Source: Cristatella mucedo
Lineage: Eukaryota; Bryozoa; Phylactolaemata; Cristatellidae
Assembly: GCA_009760855.2 (NCBI GenBank)
Contig: WPIO01000001.1
Coordinates: 2,934,001-2,998,000, forward strand
Direction of reading: 5' to 3'
Length of the DNA stretch: 64,000 bases
Part shown: in pieces, positions 43,730-54,755 of the stretch
Position numbering within the stretch: position 1 is the stretch's first letter
Layout of the letters: each line of letters opens with the position of its first letter
Program-made: the position numbers and the translations under genes
The notes under the pieces: model-generated
Database searches by the model: none
Seen by the model: only the letters and a program-made list of their open reading frames with translations
Told to the model about the DNA's origin: nothing

Positions 43730-44360
43730 CAAAAACATGAACAAGGGAGTTCTTATTGGCATATCAACAACATAATCTGTCGGTATCCTTACATTACCAG
43801 CTGCTATACAATTTTCAGGTTTTTCATCGCAATTTAACCCTTCAACAAATATTTTAAATTCACATTAAAAGCATCTACTTAGTTTTAAAACATGTAATCC
43901 AAGAATCGCTGTCCTGAGTACTGTTTTGGTATGAATTCCTCAACAATACTCCTTGACCATTAACATTTTATCTCAATGTGTCTTCATCAATAATACAATC
44001 TGGTGAATACCTGTAAACTCCATCCCTAGTAAAGCAATCGTTTGCATTTTCAATCTTTCTATCATGTTTCATTTCTAAAAATTTAGCAACTATAGGTTCA
44101 AAAACATTTCCAAACAACATTTGGGGAAATTTCATTGGTTGGGAATTGGATATATATTGTTTTATTTTTCTATTTGCAATTAGTTCAATATCACAATCTA
44201 TTTGTGCACCAAAAACCATATCATTTCCTACTACAGAATACACCTCTGATCCACGAATATTTAAAGTCGTAGCTTTTTTCCACTCATCAGACCCTTGAAC
44301 AAAATTTGCTTTTTGCATTATATTCTGCTTATAAATGTATTTAAAATTTATTTCCATCAT
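43730..44360 (-). pseudogene. YqaJ/lambda-exonuclease-type nuclease, frameshifted
   Basis: Read from MMEIN at 44,360 in the same frame as the upstream capsid coding sequence. It shows QGSDEWKKATTLNIRGSEV (the Q-x-S-x-E-W start of the fold), MLFGNVFEPIVAKFLE and YRYSPDCIID (active-site Asp). Just after a frameshift near 43,968 another frame carries IEIKC (the E-x-K pair), then EEFIPKQYSGQ. This is the PD-(D/E)xK layout of YqaJ-type viral recombination exonucleases, which resect double-stranded DNA for single-strand annealing. The absence of a stop between capsid and nuclease is odd. It may be a lost stop or a real fusion. The downstream part merges into fibre-like sequence. Confidence 0.7.
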
Positions 44361-47019
44361 AAAAAACGTTCCTTTACTACAAGTAAAGTTAGATCCATTA
44401 CCATTTGACGTTACTTCAGCAGTATTCTCACAGATAGTAAGATAGTGAAGGATTATTGTTTTAGCAGGAACTGCAGGTTTTCCAGCTCCAACAACACCAG
44501 CATTGCCAGCATCAGCAGCACTGCGAATCAAAGAATTGAATTCAACTGCTACATCAAGTTTAGATGTCACTCTATGAGGTTCATCATTGTATTGCAGATC
44601 AATTACATGAATTGGATAAAGAGATAACCACTCAGGATACGTAACACCAACAGGTTCTGTTACTTCATTCAATATAAGATATTGTTTTCTGAATGTAGTA
44701 AAATCAAGATAAGAAGTTGAACATTTTCTATCTCTTGGGTAATTACTTCTTGGAACAGTTGGATATTGTTTAGATCCATTAGCAAGTACAGTCATACTTT
44801 TTATATCAAAATGACTGTATGTACAAGGATTTTCAGTATAAAATCCATATTTACCATAATTTTGTGCTGCGACAATCAACCATCTAACTGTATCTATATT
44901 TTTTGTACAGACAGAGTTCTAGTATATTTCATACGTTAGTTGAAATTAATTAGAGTCATATTTTCATATCGTCTAACTCTGTAGCTCAGTCTTAGTTTCT
45001 TGGTTCTCTCACTTGAAATATCAGCAAGTGATCTCTGAATATTTTCCGTAGGTACAACGCATGGAACAATCAATCTCATTTTTGAAATCATAATTTTAAA
45101 TGCATTCCAAGTACCATTTCCAGCAGCATTAGCAAAACCTCTGCTTACAACTGCATTAGCATCACTAGAAGCACCTGTCATATTACAATCAAAATCATTT
45201 CAACAAACTCGAGTTGATTCAAGAGTAAATGGAGCATTATAAAGAATTTTATTAATGTCAGCACAAAAACCAGAGAGTCTAGATTGAGGTGGTGATGTAC
45301 TCAATGCACCTGCATTATCTGCAAGAACATTCGTCATTCCTCTTCTATACAGAAATCCAATATTTGAAGAACTTGCAGTTGAGACTGCAGGACTAGTATA
45401 AGAATAACTAAGAGGATGAACATTATTAGCAGTAAGATTAAAAGACATATCATCCATTGAACTAGCTTCATCTTTTTTCGATCCAGTTGCAAAACCTTCA
45501 GTTCTATTTTAATCATTTGGATAACAAAGTAAATCCATCAACGTTGAAACAGTTCCAGGACCTTGTTGAGGGGTAACACTTTCTACTTCTTCAGTACCAG
45601 AGTCAGCATTGCTTAGGGTATACAACGACCTACTTAGGAATGCAGACATGGGTAGAGTGTCTCTGCTTGTTTTGCTCGATCTTTCGGCAGCTTTTGACAC
45701 CATCGATAACAAAGTTCTTCTAGAGCGCCTCTCATCTCGCCTGGGCATCACTGGCACTGCTCTGCAGTGGTTCAGGTCCTATCTCAGTGGGAGACTCCAG
45801 AGTATTGACGTGAATGGACAATGATCATCTGAAGTACCTCTGAAATATGGAGTACCTCAGGGCTCCGTGCTAGGTCCGGTTCTTTTCACGGATTATACTC
45901 TCGCTCTTGCTGATGTGATTGCCAAGCACAATCTAGGCTTTCACTTCTATGCGGATGACACTCAGTTGTACCTTTGCTTTGATCCCTCCCAGCCTTCGAG
46001 CACCTCAAATTCTCTCAACTCACTTGCTGCATGCATTGATGACATCCCCACATGGATGGCAGCAAGTTTTCTAAAACTAAACGATGATAAAACTAACTTA
46101 CTAGTTATAGGCAAACCCAGTGCGATTCAGAGATTGGAAAGGCCGACTTTCAAAATTGGCTCTGCCAGCATATCTTCAGTTGCATCAGCTCGAAATCTAG
46201 GTGTCATATTCCAACGCGACCTCTCGTTAGACGACCATATCAGCTCCACAGTCAAATCAGCCTATTTTCAGCTTCATAACATTGCTAAAATTAGGGCTTG
46301 TTTAGATAAGGATACCACGTCCAAGTTGGTCCATGCATTCGTGACATCCCGTCTCGACTTCTGCAACTCACGGCTTACTGGCCTACCAGCATGTGCGATC
46401 AGGCGATTGCAGCTGGTGCAAAACTCTGCAGCTAGGCTTGTCTGTCGTGAGCGTTGCAGTTGCCACGTTACTCCACTTCTCGCCGACCTGCACTGGCTAC
46501 CAGTGAGGCAACGGATTGACTTCAAGGTTTTGTCGCTCACTTTTAGGTCTCTTCATTCTATGGTTCCAGCCTATCTTTCAGATATACTACCCCATCAGGC
46601 CAAGCATCGTACCACCCGCTTTTCGGAAAACAGTCTACAAATACCTCGTACAAACCTCAAATCCTTTGGAGACCGTGCATTTAGCTCGTATGCTCCCAAA
46701 GCCTGGAACTCCCTCCCGACCTGCGTCAGAAAATCCCCTGACCTGACCACATTTAAAAGGATCTTAAAAACACCTATTTAGGACAGCATTTAGTGGGTCC
46801 CTGTGATTTGTCCTTCACGTCCTTATGCATGCTGACACTGTGCATGCTGCTACTAACCACATTTGCATGCTGACCATGTTCATGTCACCCCTAACCAAGT
46901 TATTCATTTTGTTTGTTTTTCAAGCATGATTTTACTTACCATTGAATTGCATTTCCCTTTGCAGCAAATGTAAAGCACCTAGAAAGAGATTGAGTTCTCT
47001 GGGGGCGCTTTATCAAGTA

Positions 47020-47054
<35 letters not shown>

Positions 47055-47377
47055 GGTGTAATTCTCATACTAATAAACATCCACGCACCTGCATTGTTAA
47101 CAAGACCTGCAGTAAGATTTCTAGTAGGAGCACCATAAGCACCACCAGCAACAGTTTGAACTTGTAATTGACCTTCAAGAAGTATATCAGCATCAGAAAG
47201 AATATAACACGTCTATTTTTCACAAGGAACAATGAATGTTACTAGTTTATTTGCAATGCTCTCAGTTTCAATACCATTTTTTGGATAAAACTCGCTATAT
47301 TGATATTCTTTAATACTGTAATTGGGAAAATTAGAATTCCCCAATTCTCATATAGTATTAATAGGAGCACTTGCCAT
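44361..47377 (-). pseudogene. MCP: Major capsid protein (jelly-roll type), split by a LINE and stops
   Basis: Minus strand from the ATG at 47,377 (preceded by TATATAGAGAAGAA). A TGA follows within ten codons. The gene runs to 47,056, is interrupted by a LINE (45,601-47,049), resumes at 45,594 and is broken by further stops and frameshifts near 45,510, 45,200 and 44,930. Comparing the flanks shows the frame is continuous once the LINE and one duplicated TACCAG are disregarded. The C-terminal part has a segment TYSHFDIKSMTVLANGSKQ and later DVAVEFNSL, typical of the second jelly roll of Polinton-type hexons (F/H-F-D/N-I-K-x-L-x-L-x-V/A-N-G). It forms the icosahedral shell. Size and gene position next to penton-like genes support the call. 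Confidence 0.7.
45595..47055 (+). mobile_element. 5'-truncated L2-type LINE inside the capsid gene, with 6-bp target-site duplication
   Basis: The LINE body is 45,601-47,049. TACCAG is present at 45,595-45,600 and again at 47,050-47,055. It starts within RT (SALLRVYNDLLRN), has motif A (LDLSAAFDTIDN), a TGA near 45,824, then a 304-codon open stretch with YADDTQLYL, WMAASFLKLNDDKTN, SRLDFCNS and WNSLPTC. It ends in the 3' hairpin and an (ATT)n tail. It is on the strand opposite to the capsid gene. Its low divergence from the copy at 56.1 kb indicates recent activity of the family. Confidence 0.95.
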
Positions 47378-47438
47378 TTCTTCTCTATATAAAAAAAAAC
47401 TAAAATTTAATTTCTACTTTGAATATATAAACCAGCTC

Positions 47439-48859
47439 CTATTTTTTCCTCATTCCACCACCATAACCACCAGGTCTAGTTCTTTCAACTGGTACAACAG
47501 CTTTCTCTTTTATTACCTTCTCTATTTCTTCATACGCTTTTAGATCATTCTCTTAAAGAGTCTCTGAATAGTCTTCTACTTCAGCTTCTTCTTCCATTTT
47601 TGCTTTACGACATTTTTTGATTTTGGTTTAAGTTTTTCCAGCATAGCACGTTAAATCTCAAGATCCATCTCTTTAATTTTTCTATCATAATCTTTCTTTC
47701 TTTTCTCAAGTTCATATTCAAGCTCTTCCTTCCTTCTATCTTTATCAAGTTTATCATCCATCTCTCTACGTTTTTTAGCATGCTCTTGATCTATCTTTTT
47801 TTTATTCTTTGTAGTTCAATTAGTTTTCTTGCTTGATGCATTTCAATACCTTTGTTAGCAATATTCATACTAAGATCAGTTAATCCAGTTACTACAGGTG
47901 CTACTTTATAAACACCATCAATTACTTTATCTAGTAATCCTGATCCATTATATTTATCTCCATTTATACCATGATCAATTCTCGCATGTCTACCTACTGC
48001 TCTATATTACTTTGAAATTTCTATTGTTGCAACTACATCTGAAATAACATTAACTTTATTTCCATTCTGATCTGTAAAACTTATTTTAAAACTACTTCTT
48101 GAATCGATATCACCACGTGTTTGTAAATACAATATATTAGGAATATGTAGATCTACTTTATCATCAGGATTGACATCATAAATATCAATAACATATAAAG
48201 ATGAAGATTGTTGTGGATAACCTGGTGTTACTTTTATATAATTCTTAAATGGATCAACTGAAACACAATCAACACTAATCTATCTTATTTCTTTATTATC
48301 TGGCAGCACCATAGTTATTCCATGCTTTATAAATTCCAGAGTAATACATTAATTTTTCCATTAATTCATAAAGAGTTCCACCAACAAAAGTAGCATCAAA
48401 TGTTCCTTTTTGATTTGAGTTGAAACCTAATGTATCACCAATTGAATTGTTAACACCAGCAGCATTATTTCCAAGTAGCACAATAAAATCTAGTGTTACC
48501 TGCATTATTATTCTATCATCAGTATCAACACTAAATTGTATTCCACTGCTATTTCTTTTAGTACTATCATAAAATGCATTACTTTTAGCTAAAGAAGTAT
48601 TAACTACTGCAACAATTTTACTTGTGTCACAATATCTAGCTTTAAATTAAATTGAAGAGTTATTTAAATCTTCTAAATTATATCTAAACCCGAGTGTATC
48701 ATTTACTCCTGTAATAATATTTGATATGACTTTATTTGTATAAGTAAACTCTACTCTTCGTAATCCAATTTTATTATAACCAGAGTTTGAACCATAAATA
48801 ATTGGTGGCACCAATGTTTTTGAATCATAACTTGTAGTCCCTGTTAATCTTACAGACAT
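47439..48859 (-). pseudogene. Second minor-capsid-like protein with coiled-coil tail, broken
   Basis: ATG at 48,859 in a TATAAGAATG context, 7 bases after the preceding gene's stop. Frames 48,647-48,859, 48,296-48,505 and further pieces are separated by stops. The N-terminal 250 residues are beta-rich with repeated N-D-T-L-G-F blocks (VNDTLGFRYNL, IGDTLGFNSN). The central part contains FKISFTDQNGNKVNV, which has the T/F-D-Q-x-G-x-x-V core also seen near the end of Polinton minor capsid proteins. The C-terminal 150 residues are Lys/Glu-rich and coiled coil (MDDKLDKDRR, RKIKEMDLEI), followed by RTRPGGYGGG. Possibly a penton-related or vertex protein. The function is not demonstrated. Confidence 0.5.
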
Positions 48860-48866
48860 TCTTATA

Positions 48867-50565
48867 TTATAATTCAACGATTACTAAAACTGGAGTTATT
48901 TGTTGTGAACTAAAATCTAAGAATTTCACATTCTGGTCAGTAACGGTAATTACTCTATCAGAAATAGAATCACTAGTTATATTATGATACTCAATTGTAT
49001 TTGGTTCATGTACCATTTGTTCCCATGGATATAAGTTGTAAGCAAACCTTATAATAACAATATTAATAACGCACTTGATAAAGCACCGTCAGAGAACTCA
49101 ATCTCTCTCTAGGCGCTTTACATTTGCTGCAAAGGGAAATGCAATTGAGGGGTGAGTAAAATCCTGCTTGAAAAACAAACAAAATGAATAACTTGGTTAG
49201 GGGTGACATGCACAGGGTCAGCATGCAAATGCGGTTAGTGGCAGCATGCAGAGTGTCAGCACGCATAAGCGCATAAAAGACGAATCACAGGGACCCACTA
49301 AATGCTGTCCTAAATATGTGTGTTTTTAAGTTACTTTTAACTGTGATCAGGTCAGGGGATGTTCTGACGCAAGTCGGGAGTGAGTTCCAGGCTTGGAAGC
49401 ATACGAACTAAATGCACGGTCTCCAAAGGATTTAAGGTTTGTACGAGGTATTTCCAGACTGTTAGATTCCGAAAAGCGGGTGGTACGATGCTTGGCCTGA
49501 TGGGGGAGTATATCTGAGAGATAGGCTGGAGCCAAAGAATGAAGAAACTTAAAAGTGAGCTACAAAACCTTGAAGTCAATCCGTTGCTTGACTGGTAGCC
49601 AGTGCAGGTCGGTGAGAAGTGGTGTGATGTGGTAACTGCGACGCTCACGACAGACAAGCCTAGCTGCAGAGTTTTGCACCAGCTGCAATCTCCTGATTCC
49701 ACATGCTGGTAGGCCAGCGAGCAGTGAGTTGCAGAAGTCGAGACGGGATGCCACAAATGCATGGACCAACTTGGACGTGGTATCCTTTTCTAAACAAGCC
49801 CTAATTTTAGCAATGTTATGAAAATGAAAATAGGCAGATTTGACTGTGGAGCTGATGTGGTCGTCTAACGAGAGGTCGCTTTGGAATAAGAACTTCTTAG
49901 TACTTGTGTTTCAGATCCTTCTATAAAACTTGTTCCACTAACAACCAAATTATAATTTACAAATATAAGATTTAGATCAGAAACAAACACTTCATTATCA
50001 GAAATAAACTGAACATTTGGTGTGCAAACAACATTATTTGTTATACTTGGTTACATTGTTGAAAAGTTTGAATCTTTTGTATAAGCATCACTAGTAAAAC
50101 CAAAAACACTAGAAATACTAGATTTACTAGAAAGAAACGTCCAACCAACAGGCATTTTAATACAAGAATTAGAATTAGCTGTATCAACACCTAACTCAAA
50201 CTTATCTGTAGTTGCGCCAGATTGTGTAATGGAGTTAATTATCATATCTACAATACAAATATTTACATCATCGTATATAGCTGAGTAAATTCTAGGTCTT
50301 ATTGTTATTGTTAATTCTGATCCACCAGAAACTCTATAAACAAAAGTATTATTAGAATCTTTAATATTTCTAATAGAGTTAGTACCAACTAATTTCTTAA
50401 AATATATCTTAAAATTTTTATTTCTTTATAAAATTGGATTATCAATATGCGTTTTAATAGGATTAGTAGTACCATTTAAATTAAATACATATCCTTCTTT
50501 ACTTGATTGACTAGACTTTCTACACTCTTAAATATATCATTAACACTTTTTAATTAATCACTGAT
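48867..50565 (-). pseudogene. Penton/minor capsid-like protein, split by a LINE
   Basis: Minus strand from about 50,565, where the conserved TATATAGAAAT start context ends in ATC instead of ATG. It ends at the TAA at 48,867-48,869. Pieces are SELTITIRPR and MIINSITQSGATTDKFELG before the LINE (49,064-49,888). After the LINE come FAYNLYPWEQ and RVITVTDQNVKFLDFSSQQITPVLVI. The last stretch (V-T-D-Q-x-x-x-x-V/L-D-F...) matches the end of Polinton minor capsid (penton) proteins, which sit at capsid vertices. Several stops are present apart from the insertion. Confidence 0.6.
49060..49890 (-). mobile_element. 5'-truncated L2-type LINE inside the penton-like gene
   Basis: Minus-strand copy. An AAT-type tail lies at about 49,050-49,070, the 3' hairpin (AGCACCGTCAGAGAACTC, TCTAGGCGC) at about 49,080-49,125. 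The ORF2 C-terminus then runs to GGTCGCTTTGGAAT at about 49,887, where homology to the family ends and viral sequence resumes. It inserted in the same orientation as the host gene. I could not identify an exact target-site duplication. Confidence 0.9.
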
Positions 50566-50567
50566 TT

Positions 50568-51704
50568 CTATATATTATATAAAAGATTGTTTATTTTTGC
50601 AACATAAGACTTTGGAACTTTTCTAGACTTAGCAAGATAATGAACAGCAGCACTAATAGAATTTACAACTCTTTTATTTCCAGCAGCAAGTTCACGAATC
50701 CATAAATCAATCTAATCAAAAACTTCTTTATCACTACTTACAACTAATGGAATTACTTCTACTCCTTGACTTCTTGCTTCTGGTTTAAACTTCGGTTTAA
50801 GATACTCCAAGATGGTTTCTTCTGCGTCTGTTCTTTTCTTTTTGAATGTAATTCTGTACAGACATTGAAAAGAGCACCGTCAAATTTCTTTTTTCTTCTT
50901 GTTTGAGTATCTCTTATATTGCCAGATACATCACCTTTAGCAACAAGTTCAAGATGAATTTCTTTATTTGTTGGTGGTTTAACCTGAACAGGAAGAGCAG
51001 CAATTGCAAGTGGTTCATCCTCTTGTATTTCTTCAATTCTTGCTCTTTATCTTCTTCGTGTACCAGTTGAAGGATTAACATTAGGATTATCAGCAATGAA
51101 TTTGCAAGTTTCTTTAAGACATTTCATCGTTTCATCATTAGGTGCATTTGTAATTGCACTATTAATTACATTAAGGGCTTTTTTAGGTTCGCCTTTGTTG
51201 TATGATTCAACTGCTCTTTTAAAACTCTTGAAATGTCTGGTGTTGATTTTTCTTCTATAGTTTATTGTGCTTGATCTAAATATTTTTTCTTCTTTATATT
51301 CCAATACATTTTTAATTGATCTTTATAATCCGAATTAATACTTCCCATCAAACCTTTTAGTTTATCTCCATACTCACACACGTCAAAACCCGAAGCTTTA
51401 TTCATTTTTTCCCTTTTATTCTTTTCTATAGCAAGTTTAAGTCTGGTTTGTTTTAGTTTATCAATAACAACATTACCTGAATTATCTTTCGATTTTTCTT
51501 TAGCACGGTCATTTAGTTCATTTTCTACTCTGTCTCTTGCAATCATTTCTGCTTCAATTCTTTGTATTTCTTGACCATTATTAAGTATAGTAGCAACACA
51601 TAACTCTTCTAAGTTTCTAAGTTTATTTTGTAAATCAGTAGCTTCTTGGACACTTCCTTTAGAAGGTGTTTATTTTTACTTGCGTATAACTTTCCATTAA
51701 TCAT
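50568..51704 (-). pseudogene. Coiled-coil protein, unknown, frameshifted
   Basis: Starts at about 51,704 and ends at the TAG at 50,568-50,570. Frames shift several times (pieces 51,262-51,546 and 51,047-51,304 are open). The N-terminal half is strongly helical and charged (LQNKLRNLEELCV, RVENELNDRAKEKSKD), then KALNVINSAITNAPNDE resembles a helical hairpin. An Arg-rich patch (STGTRRR) precedes EDEPLAIAALPVQV and a Lys-rich C-terminus. It lies between the ATPase and penton-like genes, all in one direction, so a structural or scaffold/core role is plausible. I do not recognise the family. Confidence 0.5.
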
Positions 51705-51722
51705 TCCTGTATCTATTAAGTA

Positions 51723-52387
51723 TTAAAAATAGTTTATTGATTGTTTACCTGTACTATCAACAGACCAAAATCTTCCTTCTGATTCAGTTTTAGTTAAGTC
51801 AATAACACAATATCCAAATCTATTTCTAGTAGAAGTATTAACCCATTCTTTGAACTGTTTCTTATCTATATCACCAAATAAGAATGACAAATATACTCAA
51901 TATCAGTATTATTTTGTTTAAAGATTATAATCATGTTTATATTGTTTCTTATTTCTCTTCTATGAATATTAGTAAATCCTTGAGCAAGATAAAATATGTT
52001 CAATCCTTTATGTCTACCACGAGTAAAATAGTTTAAGATTTTTGATTGATCTCCTGTCATCAAATCATCTAGTACAACAACATTCTTACAGTTCTTATAA
52101 GAATCAACTTCAGGCATAGAATCAATTCCATTTACCCAAACATAAGCAGAATTATCTTTAGTCATTGACATAAGACCACGATATAACTTTTGATCTAAAC
52201 TTGAAGCCATGATTGTACAAGTATCATAGTTTAACATGCCATAAAATATCCAATTCATTACTAACTGTGATTTACCTGTTATACTTGGTCCAAGTGCTAA
52301 TGCTCTAATATGTACTTTAGGTAATGGTTCTTTATGTCCAGTATCAACATCTTGTCGAAAATTAAAAGCTGTAACTCTCAATGACAT
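51723..52387 (-). pseudogene. ATPase: A32/FtsK-HerA-type DNA packaging ATPase, one frameshift
   Basis: ATG at 52,387 after AGTATAGA. The first 173 codons are open. Walker A is ALGPSITGKS at residues 31-40. Walker B is NVVVLDDLM at 102-110. The conserved TRGRHKGLNIFYLAQ segment (122-136) holds the Arg-His and sensor Gln characteristic of this ATPase family in Polintons and large DNA viruses, where it pumps genome DNA into capsids. Near 51,885 a frameshift leads to the C-terminal part (FGDIDKKQFKEWV, RFGYCVIDL), which ends at the TAA at 51,723. It is divergently arranged with the zinc-ribbon gene, with 33 bases between start codons. Confidence 0.85.
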
Positions 52388-52420
52388 TCTATACTAAAAA
52401 AAAAATTTATATTTATAGAT

Positions 52421-52797
52421 ATGAAATTTATTGCGTGAAGTGTAAAAAATCAAGATACAATTCATGAAGTATATGTTGAAGTAGATAGTACAAAAGGATT
52501 AAGGGTAATAGACAAAGGTGTTTGTACTCTTTGTGGAAGTAAGAAATCAAAGTTTGTAAAGCTAAGAAGTCAACCTGTAACAGTTGGTGAAGGAGTTGTA
52601 TCACATGGAAAAAAGGAGCAGGTGCATTAACACACGGTAAGAAACTTGGCACAAGTGTTTTATCTCATGGAAAGAAAGGAACGTGTGTACTAACTCATGG
52701 AAAGAAACTTGGTTCTTGTATAGAAGATAAACAACAAATACTTTCAGAACTAAAAAAAGACAATCGACAAACTAAAAATATATATAATCAGCACCAC
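52421..52797 (+). pseudogene. Zinc-ribbon protein with Ser/Thr-His-Gly-Lys-Lys repeats, frameshifted
   Basis: ATG at 52,421 after TTTATAGAT. A frameshift a few codons in hides a CVKC pair that is readable in the neighbouring frame. CTLCGSKKSKFVK follows about 25 residues later, so the ancestral protein had a four-cysteine zinc ribbon of the kind found in many Polinton and large-virus small proteins. Past a second frameshift near 52,610, four imperfect repeats SHGKK/THGKKLG occur at about 13-residue spacing, followed by a charged tail. The basic repeats suggest DNA or nucleoprotein core binding, which is inference. Its end overlaps the start of the protease gene. Confidence 0.6.
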
Positions 52798-53158
52798 TAA
52801 CAGATCTAGAAATAATTAATTATATAAAATAATTAGTAATAAAAAAATTAAAGGATTTTTTGCAAGAGATGAACTATCAAAACCACTAGAAAACGAATGT
52901 CTTATTTGTAATACAGGAGAATCAGATTTAGCAATCTATCACTGGGTAGCACTTAAAAAAGAAGGTAAACAACGTTTTTACTTGGATTCATTTGAAGCTC
53001 CACCAATGCCAGAAGTAATAAATTACTTTGGTGCAATACCAAGCTTTCAAACATTTAAACTACAAGAATACAATCAAACAGATTGCGGAAGATGTCTAAT
53101 CTTTCTAAAACTAATGCAAGAAACAGATTTTGGAACGACAATGAAATTATTAATTTAA
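52795..53158 (+). pseudogene. PRO: Adenain-like cysteine protease, frameshifted near the N-terminus
   Basis: After a frameshift at about 52,826 the frame is open from 52,820 to the TAA at 53,156-53,158. It shows GFFARDEL, the catalytic HWVAL (His), FYLDSFEAPPMPEV (Asp/Glu region) and DCGRCLIFL (nucleophile Cys), in the order and spacing of the adenovirus/Polinton maturation protease. Compared with the left copy's C-terminus, one residue after CGR is missing. It would cleave virion precursors. It is followed 29 bases later by gene A, as in the left copy. Confidence 0.8.
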
Positions 53159-53187
53159 TTTAAACATTTTCTTTTCCATGTATAGAA

Positions 53188-53689
53188 ATGGAAAATGAAA
53201 AATTGGTTGTACTTGAAAATTCTTCAGTTGTAATCCCAAAGGGAAAATCTGCACGTGTTCATATCGTAGAAAATTTTACTAAAGATTCTAAACCTTACTT
53301 CAATGCATGGATGTATATCGGTGAAGATATGAGACCAGCACAAGAAGATATTGTGAATAGAGCAAGTATGAAACTTGAATAAAGTGGTTATGATTTATCT
53401 CAACGATCAACTATTGGAGTAATAATTTACTTTGGTACTAAACCAAGTATATTCTTCGACCAAAAAACAACAAAGGCAAAAGGCAAAAAGACAACTAAAG
53501 TTTAAAAGTATTGCTGATGTAATTCAAAAACTTGGTAATGATTTTGCTGTTGCAGGAATTCTTGATGGAAGTTATGTAACTAAAGATAAATACAATTCAG
53601 AAGAAAGACTTAATATTAGATTGAAACTAGATCAACTTAAAGTTTATAGTGTTGCTAAAAGAAGTGAATCCAATCTTGTTGATTATTAG
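53188..53689 (+). pseudogene. Gene A (right copy), conserved unknown protein, broken
   Basis: ATG at 53,188 in the same TATAGAAATGG context as the left copy. An in-frame TAA lies at about 53,380 (after KLE). The frame shifts near 53,490-53,500 where A-rich sequence (AAAGGCAAAAGGCAAAAAG) seems to have slipped. The rest is open to 53,689. Conserved blocks are VLEN-SVVIPK, ARVHI, P-DI, STIG, SYVTKD and LKLDQLKVY. It is unknown outside this element as far as I can tell. Confidence 0.6.
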
Positions 53690-54526
53690 ACATAAAAAAC
53701 ATAAATAAAAATAGATAAAACAATAAACAAAACAGAAATTATATTAGTTAAATTGTGTATCTTTTTTCTAGCTATATCCAACATTCTATCAACTATTCCA
53801 CGTGCATAGTTTTTAATCTTATTCAAACTTGCAGGATTGTATACTTTATCTTTTTGAAAGTCAGTTTCAAATGAATCATTTAACATACCACCAAGTCCCA
53901 AACCTAATTTTGCTTTCGCTGCCATAACTGCTGCAACAGTTTTCTCTTCTTCACGTACATAAGAAGGCTGACGTGTATCAAGAGCAATACGAGCTGCAGA
54001 CTCTGCAAGAAAAAGATCAGATAAATTTCGTATCTCTGTTCGTTTAAGTTCTGACATAGAACTTGTCTCATTATAAGTATGGTCATGAATAAGCGCACGC
54101 TTATCCAAATCATTGACCCCTTGGTAATTTTCTTCCAAACGTTGAGTAAATTGTGCTCCAGGTCCAACATAACTATATTTATTATTATTATTAAAATTTC
54201 CATTTGGAACAAATTCTTATTTTAATCCTCCTGGCAGTTTCATGTGAAGTTCTCTATTACCAGTAATTTTGTTTATGAAATCTAATAAACCTGAACCAAC
54301 TTTTCTATTTGTTTTGTTTGTTTAAGAGATAAATTAAGTTTCAAGCCAGTGTTTTTAGGTTAACTCTTTTTTTCTCAATTCTATTTAGTTGAGCTTATGT
54401 AATAAGTATTGGAACAGTTCCAGATAAGTCTTCATGTTTAACTCTGATTGAGATAGGTTCTTTAGAGTTGTTTATTAGTTTTAATTGATGGTCGTATAGA
54501 TGAAGTTTAACTTGTTTGTAATTCAT
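53686..54526 (-). pseudogene. PLA2-domain protein (right copy), several breaks
   Basis: ATG at 54,526, immediately behind TATATAGAA. Frames are broken near 54,400 and 54,210. The 150-codon stretch from 54,138 has GVNDLDKRALIHDHTY (His-Asp catalytic dyad of PLA2) and the conserved C-terminus NKIKNYARGIVDRMLDIARKKI. The stop used in the left copy is lost, so the frame reads about 20 hydrophobic codons further to 53,686. The glycine-rich calcium loop lies in a frame that is broken here. Homologue of 727-1,491. Confidence 0.65.
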
Positions 54527-54560
54527 TTCTATATAGTAAATAAATAAAAAAGTATTTTAT

Positions 54561-54719
54561 ATGATGGAAACAGAAAGAATCATTGAATCAATATCTGAAT
54601 GTTATGAAATATTACCAACATAAATTACTCAAGCAAATGAAATAGAAAATATTAAAAATGATTTAAAATATAAATTAAGAATTGGAGAACAAGAATTCGA
54701 TGTAATTTTTAATGAATAA
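54561..54719 (+). pseudogene. Small acidic ORF, absent from the left copy
   Basis: About 52 codons with one TAA (MMETERIIESISECYEIL, then NEIENIKNDLKYKLRIGEQ after the stop). The left copy has only 48 bases between the PLA2 and HNH-AP2 genes, so this little gene was gained or lost in one lineage. Function unknown. Confidence 0.35.
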
Positions 54720-54755
54720 ATATTATTTTAAACAGTTAAAAAACAATATATAGAA

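Noticed and set aside
45509-49769. Minus/plus shadow ORFs across the LINE copies
   Set aside because: They are other-frame readings of the RT sequence and repeat identically at every LINE copy.
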